Shown: in pieces, positions 8,728 to 18,094 of the stretch | How positions within the stretch are numbered: position 1 is the first letter of the stretch | Layout: each line of letters begins with the position of its first letter | NCBI GenBank assembly: GCA_039930045.1 | Contig: JBDSQB010000014.1 | Span: 102,403 to 166,402, forward strand | Reading direction: 5' to 3' | DNA length: 64,000 nt | From: Chthoniobacterales bacterium | GTDB taxonomy: Bacteria > Verrucomicrobiota > Verrucomicrobiia > Chthoniobacterales > DASVRZ01 | The notes under the pieces: model-generated | The model's input: the letters and a program-made list of their open reading frames with translations, nothing else | The model's database searches: none | What the model was told of the DNA's origin: nothing | Translations under genes and position numbers: made by a program

Positions 8728-10476
8728 ATGGCTTCCACTCGATTGCTAAGTCTAAATCTTGGCACGCAAACCATCGGTCTGGGAGAGTTTCTCACCGCAG
8801 ATAATGGCGGATTGATTCTCAATGGTTACCTCACCCGCGAGCTCGCGGTCGATGCGACCAGCGACAGTGCCCGCGGCTACCACATTTCCGAGGCGATCAA
8901 GGAATTGCTGAGTCAAATGAAACTCCGCCCTGGCGCAGTCAATACCTGCATTCCGGCGCAATCGGTTTTCACCCGCTTCGTGAAATTGCCCACGGTCGAT
9001 GAAGACAAAATCGACCAAATTATCGGCTTCGAAGCCCAGCAAAACGTCCCATTTCCAATCAATGAAGTCGTTTGGGATTATCAACTCGTCGCCACGAACG
9101 ACACCTCCAAGCTGGGCGTGGTTTTAGTGGCGATCAAATCAGACCTGCTCGGCGAAATGGATCACGCCGTCACCACGACGGGCTTGCGCACCAGCATCGT
9201 GGATGTGGCACCGATGGCTCTCTACAACGCCTTTCGCTACAATTATTCCGAAAACAAGGGCTGTTCTTTGATCGTGGATATCGGAGCCCGAACGACGAAT
9301 CTGGTCTTTATCGAGCCGCAAAAAGTCTTCAGCCGCAGCATTCCGATTGGCGGAAGCTCGATCACCAGTGCCATTGCCAAAGATTTCGACGAACCATTGG
9401 CTGTCGCCGAGGCGCGCAAGAAAACGGATGGTTTCGTCGGCCTCGGTGGCGCTTATGCGGAACCCGGCGATCCGGCCGTGGCCCGTGTCTCAAAGATCAT
9501 TCGCAACACCATGACCCGTCTCCACGCGGAGATCACGCGTTCGGTCAGCTTTTACCGCGCCCAGCAGCAGGGCAATGCGCCGGTGCGCGTTTACCTCTGT
9601 GGCGGCACCGTCGCGCTGCCTTACATGCGCGAGTTTTTCCAGGAGAAAATGCAGTTGCCGGTGGAATATTTCAATCCGCTGCGCAACGTCACGGTCTCGC
9701 AAAATGTGAATGTCGAGAAAGTCGTCAGCGAGGCGCATCTGCTCGGGGAATTGGTCGGGACCGCGCTGCGTTCGCTGGGTGGCTGCCCAATAGAGTTGAA
9801 TTTGCTCCCGCCGGAAGTGTTGCAACGGCAGGAATTTTCTCGCCGCCAGCCGTATATCATCACCGCCGGACTCTGTGTTCTCCTGGCGCTAGCCGGATGG
9901 TGGCTCTATTTCCAGCGTTCCACCGAGGCAGCGATCGCGGTCACGGAAAAAGTGAATGCCGAGGCGGGCCAATTGGAGGGAGTCGACTTAAAATTTAAGG
10001 CTGCCGATCAGCAAATCAAAGCCGTTGGAGTCGAAGCCGCTCCACTTTTGGACGCCATCAGCCAGCGCGAGTCTTGGGTTCGATTGATTGATGACCTCAA
10101 TCAGCGCATTCCCAATAACAAAATTTGGGTGACTATTTTCGAGCCGCTGCAAGACGCGAAACCGATCTCCTTTAACGACGTGAAATCACTCGAAGTGAAG
10201 CCCGCGCCGACTCCAACCGGACCGACGCGTCCTGCGGCAGGAGCCACGCCTCCGCCGGGGCCGCGCATCACCGCAATTAGCATCAAGGGCCTTTATCTGG
10301 AAGATCCGAAAGTGGTGGACCAGTTTCTGACCAACCTTTCCCAGTCTCCTTATTACGTTTTGGATCTGAACAAAATGAAGGAGATCAACCCGGTTCGCCA
10401 GCAGCCCAATCAGGACACCTGGGCGTTTGACTACGAGCTGCGTCTGCCTTTGAAACAGCCCATCCCCCTGAAATGA
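8728..10476 (+). CDS. pilM: PilM-like protein with PilN-like C-terminus (Amuc_1101 family)
   Basis: Predicted inner-membrane assembly protein of a type IV pilus-like machine. The first ~340 residues have the actin/FtsA-like fold of PilM: LSLNLGTQTIGLGEF, LPTVDEDKIDQIIGFEAQQNVPFPI and SLIVDIGARTTNLVF (phosphate-binding loops). About residues 377-396 form one transmembrane helix, and the remaining ~185 residues resemble a PilN-type periplasmic domain with a Pro/Ala-rich insert. PilM and PilN are separate proteins in Proteobacteria, so this is a PilM-PilN fusion in one chain. The ATG at 8728 is chosen because upstream codons lie inside the preceding gene. Its stop overlaps the next start (ATGA), indicating translational coupling. 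Confidence 0.88.
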   Translation: MASTRLLSLNLGTQTIGLGEFLTADNGGLILNGYLTRELAVDATSDSARGYHISEAIKELLSQMKLRPGAVNTCIPAQSVFTRFVKLPTVDEDKIDQIIGFEAQQNVPFPINEVVWDYQLVATNDTSKLGVVLVAIKSDLLGEMDHAVTTTGLRTSIVDVAPMALYNAFRYNYSENKGCSLIVDIGARTTNLVFIEPQKVFSRSIPIGGSSITSAIAKDFDEPLAVAEARKKTDGFVGLGGAYAEPGDPAVARVSKIIRNTMTRLHAEITRSVSFYRAQQQGNAPVRVYLCGGTVALPYMREFFQEKMQLPVEYFNPLRNVTVSQNVNVEKVVSEAHLLGELVGTALRSLGGCPIELNLLPPEVLQRQEFSRRQPYIITAGLCVLLALAGWWLYFQRSTEAAIAVTEKVNAEAGQLEGVDLKFKAADQQIKAVGVEAAPLLDAISQRESWVRLIDDLNQRIPNNKIWVTIFEPLQDAKPISFNDVKSLEVKPAPTPTGPTRPAAGATPPPGPRITAISIKGLYLEDPKVVDQFLTNLSQSPYYVLDLNKMKEINPVRQQPNQDTWAFDYELRLPLKQPIPLK

Positions 10477-11336
10477 ACTGGTTCACCGAAAATAAAATCT
10501 TCACCAGTGTGCTGATGGTCATCGTTGTGGCTGCGCTCGCTCTCGGCTATCTGACTTTTGCAGCCAGCGGCAAATACGATGAGGCCGTGCAAAGTTATCA
10601 AACTGGCATGGCAAAACTCACCCAACTGCGTTCCCTGGCTCCCTACCGGAACACGGAGAACCTGAAAAAGGTTCAGGCCCAAGTCACGGAATACAAAGGG
10701 CAGACGGAGGAATTGCACGCGGAATTGATTCAACGCCAGGGAATGATCGCGCCGATCGATCCCTCGGCTTTCCAAGGTCATCTGCGGGAGCTGGTTTCCA
10801 AAACCATCGAGCATTCCACTCAGCGTGGAGTGGAGTTGCCGCCGAAGTTTTATCTTGGGTTTGAGCGGTATGAAAGTGAGCTGCCGCGGAATGACATTAC
10901 GGGTTTGCTGAACTGGCAGCTCGCGGCCATCGATGCGGTGGTCAATCGCTTGATTGATCTCAAAGTCGCCAAGATCAGCAGCGTCCTGCGACCTGCGCTG
11001 CCGGGCGAACTGGTTGCGGAGCCCTCTTCCAAGGACGTGCCGCTCTTTAAGAAATATCCCTTTGAAGTGGTTTTCGTAGGCTATCCTGGAAACGTGCAGA
11101 CGCTTCTGAACGACTTGGACAGCTTTCCTCAATTCACCATTGCCCGTGCCGTCCGCATCGAAAACGAGCAACTGAAAAGTCCATCGCGCACGGCTGCTGC
11201 GCCGGTTTCGACCGGCGATCCGAGCGCCACGCCGGAGCCGCTCGTGGATAAAATCATCATTGGCAAGGAGCGGGTGACGGCCAGCATCATTGTCGATCTC
11301 GTGCAGTTCACCCCCAAACAAATCTCGAAGAAGTAG
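10473..11336 (+). CDS. Amuc_1100-family pilus-like protein
   Basis: A 287-residue protein with one N-terminal transmembrane segment (about 10-32), a charged helical region (about 35-95, coiled-coil-like) and a C-terminal alpha/beta domain, the layout of Amuc_1100 of Akkermansia and comparable with PilO. In Akkermansia this protein is reported as an outer-membrane-exposed product that signals through host TLR2; no such role can be assumed here. Identification rests on order (after the PilM-like gene), size and topology, with recognisable text such as SAFQGHLRELVSKT and PFEVVFVGYPGNVQTLLNDL. It overlaps the upstream gene by 4 nt. Confidence 0.82.
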   Translation: MNWFTENKIFTSVLMVIVVAALALGYLTFAASGKYDEAVQSYQTGMAKLTQLRSLAPYRNTENLKKVQAQVTEYKGQTEELHAELIQRQGMIAPIDPSAFQGHLRELVSKTIEHSTQRGVELPPKFYLGFERYESELPRNDITGLLNWQLAAIDAVVNRLIDLKVAKISSVLRPALPGELVAEPSSKDVPLFKKYPFEVVFVGYPGNVQTLLNDLDSFPQFTIARAVRIENEQLKSPSRTAAAPVSTGDPSATPEPLVDKIIIGKERVTASIIVDLVQFTPKQISKK

Positions 11337-11341
11337 ATCGT

Positions 11342-12283
11342 ATGGATTGGATTAAAACCAAATATGATCGGGCCATTTTGCTCGTTGCGACGGCGCTCTT
11401 GCTTGCCTCGGCGGCATTTGTGTTTTTGAAGACACGCAGTGTGGGAGATACTTTCGCGGCTTATTTTTCCAAGCCTAGTATTAGTAATGCCATCAAGCCC
11501 CTCAATATCGACCCCATCAATGAGGCGCGTGAGACGCTGGCTAATCCGGCGAAATGGAAAAAACAGGATAAAACCATCTTTGTGGCTGTGCCATACGTGC
11601 TCAGAAAATCTGGCGTGTTAGAGATTTTTGGCAATGAGGGGATCGAATATGTTCCTGGAATTCCGAACAAATGGTTTGTGGACAACGGCCTTGATCTGCT
11701 GGTCCCTGGTATCGAGGACCAAGATCCAGATGGCGACCGGTTCAGCAACCGGGAAGAATATGCGGGCGGCGTTAATAGCACCAATCCCAACGACCCCAAC
11801 TCACACCCGCCTTTCACCAACAAGTTAAAGCTCGCGAGATATATTCAGATTCCGTTCCGCTTGATTTTCAAAGTCCGCGATGGAGAGATCATGCAAATCA
11901 ACACGGTTGACCTGAAGCAGCCGTCCCAGTTCCTCAAAGTGGGAGATCGCATCGGCGGCACCAAGTTTGAAATCACCAAGCTGGAGAAAAAGGAAGGCGT
12001 GGATTCTTTGGGCACCAAGACGGATGTTTCCGAGGCCACCGTTCGCAATGTTGAAACCAAGGCCGAAATCATCCTCGTGCTCGGCGTCATCGCCAATTCG
12101 CCTGACACTTACGCGCTCTTCAAATACCTTTACGACGACTCGGAGTTTAAGGTGAAACGCGATGGCGAGTTTCATTTAAAGCCCGATGACAAAACAACTT
12201 ACAAACTCGTTGACATCAATAACAACGAGGCAGTAATCACTATCCCGGCCACGGGGGAAAAAATAACTGTTCCCAAACTCTAA
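11342..12283 (+). CDS. Amuc_1099-family pilus-operon protein
   Basis: A 313-residue protein with one N-terminal transmembrane segment (about residues 11-29) and a large periplasmic part. Two repeat-like segments resemble PilP-type domains: residues 181-225 around LKQPSQFLKVGDRIGGTKFEI, and the C-terminal YKLVDINNNEAVITIPATG. An acidic loop, DQDPDGDRFSNREEY (about 128-142), looks like a calcium-binding repeat of the thrombospondin-3 type. Position between the Amuc_1100- and Amuc_1098-like genes supports the family call. It starts 5 bases after the preceding stop. A role in linking the inner-membrane platform to the secretin is inference. Confidence 0.8.
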   Translation: MDWIKTKYDRAILLVATALLLASAAFVFLKTRSVGDTFAAYFSKPSISNAIKPLNIDPINEARETLANPAKWKKQDKTIFVAVPYVLRKSGVLEIFGNEGIEYVPGIPNKWFVDNGLDLLVPGIEDQDPDGDRFSNREEYAGGVNSTNPNDPNSHPPFTNKLKLARYIQIPFRLIFKVRDGEIMQINTVDLKQPSQFLKVGDRIGGTKFEITKLEKKEGVDSLGTKTDVSEATVRNVETKAEIILVLGVIANSPDTYALFKYLYDDSEFKVKRDGEFHLKPDDKTTYKLVDINNNEAVITIPATGEKITVPKL

Positions 12284-12341
12284 TTTCGCTCTTACGACTC
12301 ACCCCAGACAACTTACCCAGCTTCTCTTGACGCCCTAGACT

Positions 12342-14960
12342 ATGATCCACAAAAATACTGTTCCCGCCCTCCTGATTGCCGCTTGTGCCGCCGCGATCAG
12401 TTCCCTCCCGTCTCCAGCTCATGCTGGCAACAATTACGATGGAGGAGGCCAGGTCTCTGGCGTAGCAGAACGCGAAATCGCCCGCCGACAGGACCGTGCC
12501 ACCCAAGCCGATGCCGCCATTCAGGCTGGCGATGAGCTGATGGAGAACGATCAATACGATCAGGCTGCCGCCCAATATAAACTAGCAGTCGATCTGCTGC
12601 CGGACTCGCTTGCAACTGGTTCTGCCCGCTCCAAGGCGCTGGCCAAGTTCAGCCGTGCCAGCATCAAGCTCGCCGAGCAGCGCATCAACGAAGGCCGCTT
12701 CGCCGACGCTCAAGCTGTGATCGCTCGCGTGGTGGAATACGATCCCGAAAATGACAGCGCGAAGACGATGCTGAAGCATTTGGGCGAGCCTGATTATTAC
12801 AACAAGACTGTCGGTCCCAAGTTTGTGGCCAATGTCGAGCAAGTCAAAAAGCTGCTCGGTGAGGCGGAAGGTTATTACGACAGTGGCCGCTACGACATGT
12901 CCGTCAAACGTTGCGAGCAAGTCCTGAATATCGACCCCTACAATGTGGCCGCCCGTCGCATGGAGGAGAAGATCACCAAGGCCAAAACCCAATATTCTCA
13001 CGCCGCTTATGATCAGGCCCGCGGCCAGGCGATCTGGGAGGTGGATTCTAAATGGGAGCGCCCGATTACCAAATATGGTTTGGGCTCAGCCGTGATTGTG
13101 CAAAGCCCGTCTGACGACCTACGAGGCACGGCTTCCATCACTGCCAAGCTGAATAAGATCATCATCCCAAGAATTGAATTTAAGGATGCCACCATTCGTG
13201 AGGCCATCGATTATCTGAAGGCGAAGAGCCGTGATATCGATGACGATCCCAATCCAGAAAAACGTGGTGTAAACATCGTTCTGAAGCTGGAATCATCTTA
13301 CCGCACCCCATCATCCCCCGCAGCGGCAGCTGCCGCTCCGGTGATTCCCGGCTTGGAAACACCTGCCGCTTCTGTGGATGCGACCGCAGCTGCTCCGTCG
13401 GCTGAGCCGGGTTCCACTCCAATCACACTTTCATTGACGAATGTGCCTTTGATTGAGGCCCTCAGATACATCACCAGCCTGGCCAATCTGAAGTTTAAGA
13501 TTGAACCCTATGCCGTTTCCGTCGTGCCGCTGTCGCAGCCCACGGAAGATCTGATCACGAAGCAATATCAGGTCTCGCCTGGTTTCATTAGCGGAGCTGC
13601 TGCTGCCTCTGGCGAGGCCGCCGCTGCTCCTGCGGCTGGCACTGCGGATGCGGCTGGCACTGGCAATGCCATCGCCAAGAAGCAAGGTGCTAGGGAATAC
13701 CTCGAAGGTCAGGGAGTGCCATTTCCTCCGGGTGCCAGTGCCACCTATCAGGCAGGCAGCAGCCGTTTGATTGTTAAAAATACTCAGGAAGCGTTGGACT
13801 TGATCGATACCTTGGTTTCCATCGATAGCGAAAATGCGCCTAAGCAAGTGGAGATCGAATCGAAGTTCGTGGAAATTACCCAGAACAACAGCAAGGAACT
13901 CAGCTTTGACTGGTTGCTGGGTCAGTTTGATTTAAGCAGCAGCAACGGAATCGTTGGTTCTGGTGGTACTCAGGGCACGGCTCCATCGCTTGACAACGGC
14001 GATTACCCCTTTGTCAGAAATGGAAGCCCTGTAGGCACCAATCCTATTACGGGTGGCAATCGCAGTGGCGGAACGGCTATTAGCGCGAACGCCATCGATG
14101 CGCTGCTCTTCGGATTATCGGGTAACTCTTTAAGGGCGCCAGCCGCGTTTGGTATTGCCGGCATCTTCACCGATCCTCAATTTCAGCTAGTCATCCGTGC
14201 CTTGGACCAGAAAAAAGGCGTGGATTTGCTTTCTTCTCCTCGTGTTACCACCAAGAGCGGCATGAGGGCTGTCATCGAAATCATTCGCGAATTCCGTTAT
14301 CCAACAGAATTTGATCCGCCACAGATTCCGCAGACTGTTGGCAGCACGACGGTGACTGGAACCGGCGTTGGTACCGGCGGGGGCTCATCAGGCGGCGGAG
14401 CTTTTCCGGTTACTCCCACTACACCAACCTCCTTTGAGACTCGCAACACGGGTGTCACATTGGAAGTGGAGCCCCAGGTGGGTCCCGATGGACAGACCAT
14501 CGATCTCACGCTGGCTCCTTCAGTGACTGAATTTGAGGGCTTCATCAACTATGGCAGCCCCATTCAGACCACCAGTACCAACCTTCTGGGAGTCACAACG
14601 ACTAACGTTTTGACGGCGAACGTCATCAATCAACCGATCTTCAGCACCCGCAAAGTCACTACCCAAGTCAGCATCTGGGACGGCCAGACGGTGGTCGTAG
14701 GCGGGCTGATTCGTGAAGACGTGCAAAAGGTGGAGGATAAAACCCCACTCTTGGGCGACATCCCGATTCTGGGACGTTTGTTCCGCTCCAACGTGGATCA
14801 GCATATAAAACGCAACTTGGTGGTCTTCGTGACCGCCCGTTTGATGAACCCCGCCGGCCAGCCGATTCTGAATGCGGAATTGGAGGAAGAAACGGTCGAG
14901 CCATTGCCTCTGACCGAATTGAATCCGCCCGCGCAGCCGCTGCCAAACTACGCGAAGTAA
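12342..14960 (+). CDS. Type IV pilus/type II secretin outer-membrane protein (Amuc_1098 family)
   Basis: Outer-membrane secretin pore of 872 residues. In order: signal peptide (to about residue 29, ending AHAG), a helical TPR-like region (about 50-215), N-domains (about 265-500) containing low-complexity Ala-rich inserts, and the secretin domain (about 500-840). The last shows QVEIESKFVEITQNN, GVDLLSSPRVTTKSG, the Gly/Thr/Pro-rich gate insert and the diagnostic TPLLGDIPILGRLFRS near residues 800-815. TPR repeats fused to a secretin, and its place as last of the five genes, match Amuc_1098. No pilB, pilT or pilin gene is nearby. coaE begins 8 bases downstream. Confidence 0.92.
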   Translation: MIHKNTVPALLIAACAAAISSLPSPAHAGNNYDGGGQVSGVAEREIARRQDRATQADAAIQAGDELMENDQYDQAAAQYKLAVDLLPDSLATGSARSKALAKFSRASIKLAEQRINEGRFADAQAVIARVVEYDPENDSAKTMLKHLGEPDYYNKTVGPKFVANVEQVKKLLGEAEGYYDSGRYDMSVKRCEQVLNIDPYNVAARRMEEKITKAKTQYSHAAYDQARGQAIWEVDSKWERPITKYGLGSAVIVQSPSDDLRGTASITAKLNKIIIPRIEFKDATIREAIDYLKAKSRDIDDDPNPEKRGVNIVLKLESSYRTPSSPAAAAAAPVIPGLETPAASVDATAAAPSAEPGSTPITLSLTNVPLIEALRYITSLANLKFKIEPYAVSVVPLSQPTEDLITKQYQVSPGFISGAAAASGEAAAAPAAGTADAAGTGNAIAKKQGAREYLEGQGVPFPPGASATYQAGSSRLIVKNTQEALDLIDTLVSIDSENAPKQVEIESKFVEITQNNSKELSFDWLLGQFDLSSSNGIVGSGGTQGTAPSLDNGDYPFVRNGSPVGTNPITGGNRSGGTAISANAIDALLFGLSGNSLRAPAAFGIAGIFTDPQFQLVIRALDQKKGVDLLSSPRVTTKSGMRAVIEIIREFRYPTEFDPPQIPQTVGSTTVTGTGVGTGGGSSGGGAFPVTPTTPTSFETRNTGVTLEVEPQVGPDGQTIDLTLAPSVTEFEGFINYGSPIQTTSTNLLGVTTTNVLTANVINQPIFSTRKVTTQVSIWDGQTVVVGGLIREDVQKVEDKTPLLGDIPILGRLFRSNVDQHIKRNLVVFVTARLMNPAGQPILNAELEEETVEPLPLTELNPPAQPLPNYAK

Positions 14961-14968
14961 GTTTACAA

Positions 14969-15589
14969 ATGCCCGTCATAGGGATTACAGGTGGGATTGC
15001 CTCTGGTAAGAGCACTGTAACTCGACTGCTAGCGGAAAATCTGAGAAACGGCCAAGCCGAAAAGGTCCAATCCTTTTCGGCAGATGAATATGGGCATGAA
15101 CTATTGGAGAACGATCCAGTGGTTCGGAGCCAGATTCACGAGCAATTTGGAAATGACGTGATCGGAGTTGACAGAGCGTTAGATCGCGCCCGATTGCGGC
15201 AATTAGTCTTTGCCAACGCAGATCGGCGGAAAGCGTTGGAAGCCATCCTTCACCCGAAAATTCACCAAAGTTGGAGGGACACCGCCGAACATTTTCACTT
15301 AAAAGGGCACTATTTTGTTGCAGAAATTCCCCTTCTATACGAAACAGACAGTTCTCCTTACTTTGACTGCATTGTCGTAGTCGAAGCGGACGTTCAGGTT
15401 CAACTTGAACGTCTCTCGTCCAAGCGGGGCTGGTCCTTGGAAACGGCGCGTCGAGTAATCGAAGCGCAAATGCCTGCCGAGGAAAAAACCCGGCGCGCGA
15501 ATATCCTGATTTTGAATCATTACACCGAAAAGCTGCTGCACTGCCAGATCGAACTGGCGGCCCAAGCTTTGTTAACGCGATATGCTTGA
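14969..15589 (+). CDS. coaE: Dephospho-CoA kinase
   Basis: Last step of coenzyme A synthesis: phosphorylates dephospho-CoA with ATP in the cytoplasm. The 206-residue product shows the P-loop GITGGIASGKST (residues 5-16), SADEYGHELL, LHPKIHQSW and EIPLLYETDSSPYFD, with the lid segment following LSSKRGWS. Length is normal. It starts 8 bases after the secretin stop and overlaps the rho start by 8 nt, so it appears embedded in a longer transcription unit. Confidence 0.95.
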   Translation: MPVIGITGGIASGKSTVTRLLAENLRNGQAEKVQSFSADEYGHELLENDPVVRSQIHEQFGNDVIGVDRALDRARLRQLVFANADRRKALEAILHPKIHQSWRDTAEHFHLKGHYFVAEIPLLYETDSSPYFDCIVVVEADVQVQLERLSSKRGWSLETARRVIEAQMPAEEKTRRANILILNHYTEKLLHCQIELAAQALLTRYA

Positions 15590-16979
15590 AGAAAACATCC
15601 CGCCTTCCCCGGAAGGATCGGAGTCCCATTTGCCTTCTGGGAGTGCGGAAAATATCCCGCCCCAGCCGCCTGCCGAGGAACCGCAGCGGCTCATTCTGAA
15701 GCTCGGCGACCGAGTCATCGAAGATAAGATCGCCATGGCCGACCTCCATGCGGCCACACTTCATCAATTGATCGAACTCGGACGCGCGGCACGCATTCGT
15801 TTCACCCAGGAACGTTCCCGGCATCACATCACGCTCGACATCGTGCGTTACCTCCTCGGCCACGGCATCCCCATTCGGGTCGAAGGCATGCTCGATCTCA
15901 CCAACGACGCCTACGGATTGCTGCGCTGGGCGCGCTACAGTTTCCAGCCCTGCCCGGAGGACATTTACGTTTCCCTCCAACTCATCAAGCGCCACAGCCT
16001 GCGCGCTGGAAACAAGATTTCGGGCTGGATTCGGCCCTCACGCGACAAGGAAAAATATGTCGCCTTGGAAATCATCGACGCCATCGAAGACATCCCAGCG
16101 GACGACTGGAAGGAGACCAAGTTCTTCGACAACCTGACCCCGCTTTTCCCGGATAAACGCATCATCCTCGAAAATGAAACGACGAAATCCGTCACCGCGC
16201 GGGTTATTGACTTGATTTCGCCGCTTGGTCGCGGTCAGCGCGCACTCATTGTTGCTCCGCCGCGCGCAGGCAAAACGATCATGCTCAAGGAAATCGCCAA
16301 GGCGATTCGCGTGACCGCACCGGAGATACACCTCATCCTTTTGCTCGTCGACGAACGCCCCGAGGAAGTCACCGATTTCCAGCAAACCGTCGATGCGGAA
16401 ATTTACAGTTCCACCTTCGATGAAAACGCCCAGCGCCACACGCAGGTTGCCGATTTGGTGATCGAACGCGCCAAACGCCTGGTCGAACTCGGCCAGCACG
16501 TTGTCATCATGCTCGACAGCATTACCCGGCTCGCTCGCGGCTACAATAACCTGCAACCCGGCAAGGGACGCACCATGTCGGGCGGCATCGACGCCGCCGC
16601 GCTCATGAAACCGCGCCGCTTTTTTGGCGCGGCCCGCAATGTGGAAGAAGGCGGCAGCCTCACCATCGTCGCCACGGCTCTGGTCGAGACCGGCAGCCGG
16701 ATGGATGACGCCATTTTTGAGGAATTCAAAGGCACGGGAAACATGGAACTCCACTTGGACCGCGCGTTAGTCGAGAAACGTGTTTATCCCGCGATTCACG
16801 TCTTGAAATCTGGCACCCGGCGCGACGAATTGCTTTATCATCCTGAGGAATTTATGCGTATCGGCACCATTCGTAAGCAACTCGCCTCCATTCCGCCGAT
16901 CGAGGCCATGGAAGTGCTCATCGCCAACGTCAAGGCAACGAAGACGAACGCGGAACTTTTACTGCGGAGTTTCCGGTGA
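15582..16979 (+). CDS. rho: Transcription termination factor Rho
   Basis: Hexameric RNA-dependent ATPase that ends transcription. The 465-residue product carries an unusual Pro/Glu-rich N-terminal extension (about residues 1-35), an N-terminal helical and OB-type RNA-binding region (about 40-165, [20 protein letters not shown]), the P-loop APPRAGKT (about 226-233), Walker B-type [14 protein letters not shown] and the [21 protein letters not shown]-loop region. All ATPase motifs are intact. The stop overlaps the GTG start of rnd (GTGA), and coaE overlaps the 5' end, pointing to tight translational coupling. Confidence 0.96.
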   Translation: MLEENIPPSPEGSESHLPSGSAENIPPQPPAEEPQRLILKLGDRVIEDKIAMADLHAATLHQLIELGRAARIRFTQERSRHHITLDIVRYLLGHGIPIRVEGMLDLTNDAYGLLRWARYSFQPCPEDIYVSLQLIKRHSLRAGNKISGWIRPSRDKEKYVALEIIDAIEDIPADDWKETKFFDNLTPLFPDKRIILENETTKSVTARVIDLISPLGRGQRALIVAPPRAGKTIMLKEIAKAIRVTAPEIHLILLLVDERPEEVTDFQQTVDAEIYSSTFDENAQRHTQVADLVIERAKRLVELGQHVVIMLDSITRLARGYNNLQPGKGRTMSGGIDAAALMKPRRFFGAARNVEEGGSLTIVATALVETGSRMDDAIFEEFKGTGNMELHLDRALVEKRVYPAIHVLKSGTRRDELLYHPEEFMRIGTIRKQLASIPPIEAMEVLIANVKATKTNAELLLRSFR

Positions 16980-18094
16980 GCGATAATGATCTGACTCGCA
17001 GCGACTTGCATACTTTGCCGGTCGTTATTGAAACGGATTCCGTCCTCGCGGAATTCTCCGCCGAACTGGCCAAGGCCGATCTCATCGCCATCGATACCGA
17101 GGCGGACAGCCTGCATTGTTTCCGCGAAAAACTTTGCCTCATCCAGATTAGCATTCCGGGTTACGATGAAATCATCGACCCGCTGGCTCCCATTTCGATG
17201 GAACCGCTGGCCGCCGCATTGCGCGACAAGGAAATGATTGTGCAAGGCGCCGACTTCGACCTGCGCATGTTGCGTCGGGCAAACATCACCGTCGCGGGCG
17301 TTTTCGACACCTTAATTGCCTCCAAATTGATTGGCGAAACCGATGTCGGTTACGGTGCCTTGGTAAAAAACTTCCTCGGCATCGAACTCGCCAAGGGTTC
17401 CCAGAAAGCCAACTGGGCCCAGCGCCCGCTGCCACCGATCATGCTGGATTATGCGCGCAACGACACGCGTTACCTGTTGCCGCTGAGAGATTTGCTACTC
17501 ACTCGACTGCGGGAACTGGGGCGCGAGGATTGGTTTCGTCAAAGCTGCCGTCAAGCCTGGCAACAGGCTTCAGTGGACCGCGAGCGCAATCCCGATGAGC
17601 AGTGGCGCATCTCCGGCAGTGGCGCTTTGCGCGGACGCGCGGCGGCGGTTTTGCGGGCGCTCTGGTATTGGCGCGACAAGGAAGCCGAGGCGCGCGACAA
17701 GCCGACTTTCCATATTTTGCAAAACAGCAAAATGATCGAAACCGCAGTCGCCATCGACGCGGGACGAACGATTTACCTCTCGGAATTGCGCGGTTCGCGA
17801 GGGCAGCGCTTCGATGCCGCCGTGCGGGAGGCTCTGGATTTGCCAGAGTCCGAGTGGCCGCAGCGCATCGTCGCTCAGCGCCATCGCTGGACCGAAGCGC
17901 AGGAGAAGGAATTTGACCGGCTCAAGGAGATTCGCGACAAAGTCGCTGCCGAATTACGGCTCGATCCGTCGCTGCTCGGGTCGCGAGTCGCCCTCGAAAC
18001 CATCGCCCGCTCACCCGAATCTGCCGCCCAGACTCTGCTCCCGTGGCAGCTCGAACTTTTGGGGATCAACGCCCCTGCAACTCCCACACCATGA
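16976..18094 (+). CDS. rnd: Ribonuclease D
   Basis: 3'-5' exoribonuclease of the DEDD family that trims tRNA and other small RNA 3' ends. Catalytic acids are visible: Asp40 and Glu42 in IAIDTEADS, the Asp of [11 protein letters not shown] (about 90), and the [12 protein letters not shown] motif (about 162) with Tyr and Asp. A helical HRDC-like domain follows (about 205-285) and a further C-terminal helical part to residue 372. The start is a GTG overlapping the rho stop codon; the gene's own stop overlaps the aroF ATG. Length is close to that of E. coli RNase D. Confidence 0.93.
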   Translation: MSDNDLTRSDLHTLPVVIETDSVLAEFSAELAKADLIAIDTEADSLHCFREKLCLIQISIPGYDEIIDPLAPISMEPLAAALRDKEMIVQGADFDLRMLRRANITVAGVFDTLIASKLIGETDVGYGALVKNFLGIELAKGSQKANWAQRPLPPIMLDYARNDTRYLLPLRDLLLTRLRELGREDWFRQSCRQAWQQASVDRERNPDEQWRISGSGALRGRAAAVLRALWYWRDKEAEARDKPTFHILQNSKMIETAVAIDAGRTIYLSELRGSRGQRFDAAVREALDLPESEWPQRIVAQRHRWTEAQEKEFDRLKEIRDKVAAELRLDPSLLGSRVALETIARSPESAAQTLLPWQLELLGINAPATPTP

